The notes under the pieces: generated by a model
What the model was told of the DNA's origin: nothing
The model's input: only the letters and a program-made list of their open reading frames with translations
Databases searched by the model: none
Program-made: the position numbers and the translations under genes
Shown: one piece after another, positions 60,778-64,000 of the stretch
Position numbering within the stretch: the stretch's first letter is position 1
Layout of the letters: each line of letters starts with the position of its first letter
NCBI GenBank assembly: GCA_023421505.1
Contig: JAEZTJ010000102.1
Coordinates: 22,589 to 86,588 of the forward strand
DNA from: Bacillota bacterium
Lineage (GTDB): Bacteria > Bacillota > Clostridia > Lachnospirales > Lachnospiraceae
Reading direction: 5' to 3'
Length of the DNA: 64,000 bases

Positions 60778-61473
60778 CTATACCTCGAACCGAAAACCAA
60801 TAGACCACACTGTTTTTAAGAATTTAGGCGCTGAAGGATCCTTCTCGATTTTTTCTCTTATTCTTCTTATATGTACGGAAAGCGTATTGATCTCACCTAT
60901 ACTGTCAAATCCCCATATCTTATTATACAGGGTATCTTTCGGAATTGTTTTATTTCTGTTCTGTATCAGATAGGCCAGCAAATCAAATTCCTTCGCCGGA
61001 AAATATACAAGTGCATCCTCTATCTTTACCGTTCTGGCTGTAAAATCAACTTCCATATTATCAAAAAGAAACAGGTCTGACATTTCCTTTTCCTCTTTTG
61101 CATATTCGTAGGTTCGACGTAACTGCGCATTAATTCGAGAAAGCAATTCACTCAGTGAATAGGGTTTTGAGATATAATCATCAGCCCCAAGATCAAGTCC
61201 TATAACCTTGTCTGTATCACTTATTCTCGCACTTAAGAATATTATAGGCACCTTAGAGGTTTTACGAATTATCCGGCAGAGATCAAAACCGATAAGATCA
61301 GGTAAATTGATGTCTAAAACGATAAGCTTATAGGTATTAGTTTTTAGTAGAATTAAAGCCGTACTCCCCGAATTACAGGTATCTACAGTATAACCATGAT
61401 CGACTAAATAATCACTGGTTACCTCCAATAAGCATTTATCATCTTCTACTATAAGAATATCTGCTGTCAGCAT
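60778..61473 (-). CDS. OmpR-family response regulator
   Basis: 231 aa. Receiver domain with phospho-Asp in LIVLDINLPDLIGFD, conserved Lys in YISKPYS, and a C-terminal winged helix (LIQNRNKTIPKDTLYNKIWG, LSVHIRRIREKIEKDP). First gene of the four-gene module. ATG follows GGGAGG. Confidence 0.94.
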   Translation of the reverse strand: MLTADILIVEDDKCLLEVTSDYLVDHGYTVDTCNSGSTALILLKTNTYKLIVLDINLPDLIGFDLCRIIRKTSKVPIIFLSARISDTDKVIGLDLGADDYISKPYSLSELLSRINAQLRRTYEYAKEEKEMSDLFLFDNMEVDFTARTVKIEDALVYFPAKEFDLLAYLIQNRNKTIPKDTLYNKIWGFDSIGEINTLSVHIRRIREKIEKDPSAPKFLKTVWSIGFRFEV

Positions 61474-61520
61474 ACAATCGTACCTCCCTTTCGTTTGCCC
61501 GATTTTAAATCACATTTTTA

Positions 61521-62267
61521 TTAATCAAATTTCCATTTTTGTCCGCTCTGATGAAGATCAAGGATTACTGCGTGGTTCATATACGCTATTCTATCTCGCT
61601 TAAATTGTTGTATTATCTCCGGATGATCCCAAAAATGCATCGGAAATACATATTTGACATTTGCAGTATTTAATAATTGCTCCAACCCCAAATAGTACCA
61701 CTCGCCCTGACGCGGGTCCAAAGGTACAAATGCAATGTCTATTGTAACATCCTTTAATGTACTCATTTCCTTATCAAAATTTGCTTTCATATTATGATTG
61801 TATTGCTTTGATTCCTCTTTCCACATCCATAGGTTTAAATCCCCTGCATGATAGATTGTTTTACCTTGATAATGCAGTAGAAATGCGATCCCGCAGTCTG
61901 TAGATTTCAATGCTTTAACAATAATCTCATTATCTTGCAGATCGTACAGCAGGTATTTTTGTGAGGGCTTAACAGTTATTGTTTTATTCATTATCTCAGC
62001 TTCAATTCCTGACATATCTAAATCATTCTTTAGCTTAATATCAGAGGAAAGAACATATTGAATATGATTATATTTTTTATTTAAATCAAAAATTACCGGA
62101 TTGAAATGATCTGCATGCTTATGACTTACAAAAATCAATAGCTTTTTCTCCGCGTCCATATCAGGTATATCACCATTGTAATAGTCAAATAACCAATAGC
62201 ATGTCTCCCATTCGATTAAAAAACCGCTATGACCTATATAAGTAATCTCCATTTTATTATTCTCCAT
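61521..62267 (-). CDS. MBL-fold metallo-hydrolase
   Basis: 248 aa. The N-terminus ITYIGHSGFLIEWETC and the metal motif FVSHKHADHFNP (HxHxDH) with later His at YHAGDLNLW and FPMHFWDHPE mark a UlaG-like metallo-beta-lactamase fold. Substrate unknown. Start at 62267 or the second ATG at 62252; both have plausible sites. Confidence 0.85.
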   Translation of the reverse strand: MENNKMEITYIGHSGFLIEWETCYWLFDYYNGDIPDMDAEKKLLIFVSHKHADHFNPVIFDLNKKYNHIQYVLSSDIKLKNDLDMSGIEAEIMNKTITVKPSQKYLLYDLQDNEIIVKALKSTDCGIAFLLHYQGKTIYHAGDLNLWMWKEESKQYNHNMKANFDKEMSTLKDVTIDIAFVPLDPRQGEWYYLGLEQLLNTANVKYVFPMHFWDHPEIIQQFKRDRIAYMNHAVILDLHQSGQKWKFD

Positions 62268-62392
62268 GTCATTTTACCTCAGATAAATTATTATAGTTTT
62301 ATATTCAATTAATAACGCTTCGTTTTGTATTTAGATTATACCACTTGTTTTTCCACTGGAGGTATACTGTAGTATTTTACGTACGATAATTG

Positions 62393-63154
62393 TTATATAC
62401 TTTTATTTTTCATCATGTTATCAAGAATATTAAGCATTTCTTCAGCATCCTTTTCTGCCATATTCAAGGCTGTGATATAGCGGTCGGCAGCACAGATAAT
62501 ATCTTCATCTTCCTCCGGCGTATCGATTGTCTCCCGAATATTTCTTTCCCCTTTATCAAGCTTATTTAACATCCGTAAAATTGACATCATGGAATAGTTG
62601 GCACTTCGTAGAATACGGATTATCTTTAGCCTCTTTATCTCTTTCATCGTATAACATCTGTATCCATTAACATTTCTCGGCACTTCGATCAAACCATTTC
62701 TTTCCCAATCACGTAGAACATCCTTTGTAATACCAATCATTTCAGCAGTCTCACTGCGCCCGTTAAGCACAATCTCCTCCTCTAAAGAGCGGCTGTCTTC
62801 AATGATATCTAATGTGATACGAATCGCTTCTTCCGCTCTGTCCTTCTCTTCCTTTAAGTGTAATAAATAATTCTGTGAATCAAAATATGCCCCTTCCATA
62901 TCCTCTGACGCAGCTCTTTTTACTATATTAAAAGCTTCCTGCCTAAGACGGCTGCTGATGATCTCTGCCCTAAAAGCAGTACGTAACAGTCGAAGCTGCT
63001 CTATATGCCTGTCATTAAAAATACGGTATCCACTTTCATTTCTCGGTATGACTGGAAGCAACTCCATCTCCTCATAAAACCTTATGGTATTTGGATGTAC
63101 TCCAATCAGCTTTGCTATTTGGGATGTCTTATAAGTGATAGAAACCACCTCCAA
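62393..63154 (-). CDS. MerR-family regulator with two helix-turn-helix domains
   Basis: 253 aa. Residues about 8-75 are a MerR domain (YKTSQIAKLIGVHPNTIRFYEE, SGYRIFNDRHIEQLRLL). A coiled region follows, then a second MerR-type domain at about 132-200 (TAEMIGITKDVLRDWERNGL, NVNGYRCYTMKEIKRL). The start is unclear: GGAGG at 63148-63152 is followed 8 bases later by ATC; the nearest accepted codons are TTG (63154) and GTG (63148), both overlapping that site. It lies beside a UvrA-like gene. Confidence 0.85.
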   Translation of the reverse strand: MEVVSITYKTSQIAKLIGVHPNTIRFYEEMELLPVIPRNESGYRIFNDRHIEQLRLLRTAFRAEIISSRLRQEAFNIVKRAASEDMEGAYFDSQNYLLHLKEEKDRAEEAIRITLDIIEDSRSLEEEIVLNGRSETAEMIGITKDVLRDWERNGLIEVPRNVNGYRCYTMKEIKRLKIIRILRSANYSMMSILRMLNKLDKGERNIRETIDTPEEDEDIICAADRYITALNMAEKDAEEMLNILDNMMKNKSI

Positions 63155-63217
63155 TGATATCTTATTTCTATTACTTGCCTATTCTTATCATACTGCAAAT
63201 TTATCCATCTTTCAACC

Positions 63218-63880
63218 TTACTTGTTCTGTAGAAGTCTTACTAAAGTCCTTCCCGTAATCGAAAGCGGATTCTTCATAATGTCCTCCGGCGATCCCTGTG
63301 CAACTATTTTACCGCCTTCATTGCCGCCTTCCGGGCCTAGATCAATCACCCAGTCTGAAGCAAGAATCATATCCGTATTGTGTTCAATGACGATAACACT
63401 GTTACCCATTCTGACAAGACGGTCGAATACGTTAAGCAGCCTTCCCGCATCATGAGGATGCAATCCGGTTGTCGGTTCATCAAATAGATAAAGTACTTTT
63501 CCGTTGCTGCTTCTTGCAAGCTCCTTTGCAAGCTTCAGCCTTTGTGCTTCGCCACCTGATAAGGTTGCTGCCGATTGCCCAAGACCGAGATACGATAGTC
63601 CTACCTCCTGAAGAACTTTTAATTTAGCATAAATATTTTCCTCTTCTGCAAATAATACCAGAGCTTCCTCTATACTAAGCTCTAATACATCAGAGATACT
63701 ATGCCCCTTGTAGGTTATATTAAGTACTGACTTTTGGTAACGTTTGCCACGGCATACAGGACATACAACCTCCACATCCGGCAGGAAATGCATAGAGATA
63801 GACAATTTCCCGGTACCCTGACATTTTTCGCAGCGGCCTCCGGTAACATTATAAGAAAAACACTTCGCTGAGAGACAATG
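63218..63880 (-). pseudogene. UvrA-like excinuclease ATPase, C-terminal fragment
   Basis: Open frame of about 220 codons with the C-terminal half of a UvrA-type ABC protein: zinc module GGRCEKCQG ... CPVCRGKRY, SYLGLGQSAATLSGGEAQRL, FDEPTTGLHPHD and VIVIEHNTD. The homology begins at about CFSYN (63852) and the frame meets a stop (TCA on +, 63881-63883). No ATG lies near its beginning (TTG at 63805 at best). The upstream half is missing in the remaining window, which suggests disruption by an insertion or a break at the edge. It may be a UvrA paralogue rather than the repair enzyme. Confidence 0.7.
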
Positions 63881-64000
63881 TCATTTAGATAAGAATGACT
63901 GGAGAGTAGAGTATGTAGAAATACATACCCTGCTCTTTTTTTGTGCGTAAAAAAACACTTGACAAGTTAATAGAAAAATGTGGCGAAGCCCTTGATTTAT
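63881..64000. other. Foreign-looking sequence joining the broken UvrA-like gene
   Basis: 120 bases unrelated to UvrA. They contain a TTGACA box on + (63960-63965), a run of A, and GTGGCGAAGCCC near the edge. This could be the end of an insertion sequence that extends beyond the window. Confidence 0.35.

Overview
The window is AT-rich, gene-dense DNA from a spore-forming, motile, anaerobic Firmicute. It is most likely a Clostridia member of the Lachnospiraceae type. The signs are strong GGAGG ribosome binding sites, a spore photoproduct lyase, SPOCS-like and GH18 spore-type proteins, a chemotaxis receptor, GatCAB-dependent tRNA amidation with a T-box leader, and methanol:corrinoid methyltransferase genes. 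I saw no rRNA, tRNA, CRISPR array or phage module. About 80% of the genes lie on the minus strand.

Layout. 1-2.2 kb: a MoxR ATPase and a VWA/metallopeptidase partner, cut by the window edge. 2.4-4.1 kb: amt-glnK ammonium uptake. 4.3-11.8 kb: single genes (kinase-like ATPase, XRE membrane regulator, SIMPL protein, DUF1905/YdeI protein, lytic transglycosylase, FabH-like protein, MCP, nitroreductase). 12-16.9 kb: a one-carbon region with a PocR-AraC regulator, a CobW GTPase and mtaC-mtaB. 17.3-21.8 kb: a Cys-rich SPOCS-like protein, azlCD with a divergent XRE-cupin regulator and a 33-bp operator-like palindrome, and bioY with a BirA-type operator. 21.8-29 kb: GIY-YIG and DUF2087 regulator, an ECF sigma/anti-sigma pair with a membrane protein, SDR, and spore photoproduct lyase with a nucleosidase-like gene. 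28.9-32.5 kb: a copper operon, copA-copZ-csoR plus a lipoprotein, with a CsoR-like palindrome. 32.6-41.8 kb: LAL regulator, aminotransferase divergent from a MocR regulator, an intact IS1182-type element, and an L,D-transpeptidase. 42-51.3 kb: dus, a UPF0303 protein, and a T-box controlled operon aspS-gatC-gatA-gatB-aspS with two different AspRS paralogues. 51.3-64 kb: a GH18-LRR secreted protein, NudC, a creatininase-family protein, a response regulator/histidine kinase/ABC/FtsX stress module, an MBL-fold protein, a two-headed MerR regulator, and a UvrA-like gene broken at the right edge.

Two non-coding families stand out. (1) A stem-loop (stem AAGTTTGTG/CACAAACTT) sits in the 5' leaders of at least three unrelated genes. 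In each, the loop is complementary to the bases just 5' of the ribosome binding site (10, 9 and 7 bp), and the pairing bases differ between loci while complementarity is kept. This looks like a pseudoknot translation switch. (2) A dispersed 75-162 bp palindromic repeat with termini GGTAATTGCGAAAC has five copies plus a tandem partial copy, all intergenic. Other points of interest are the AspRS pair around gatCAB with an AAC (Asn) T-box specifier, a tandem repeat that seems to have grown from the 3' end of the second aspS, a copper-operon lipoprotein of unknown role, and a FabH homologue lacking the usual His and Asn.

All calls come from reading the sequence; no database search was run.
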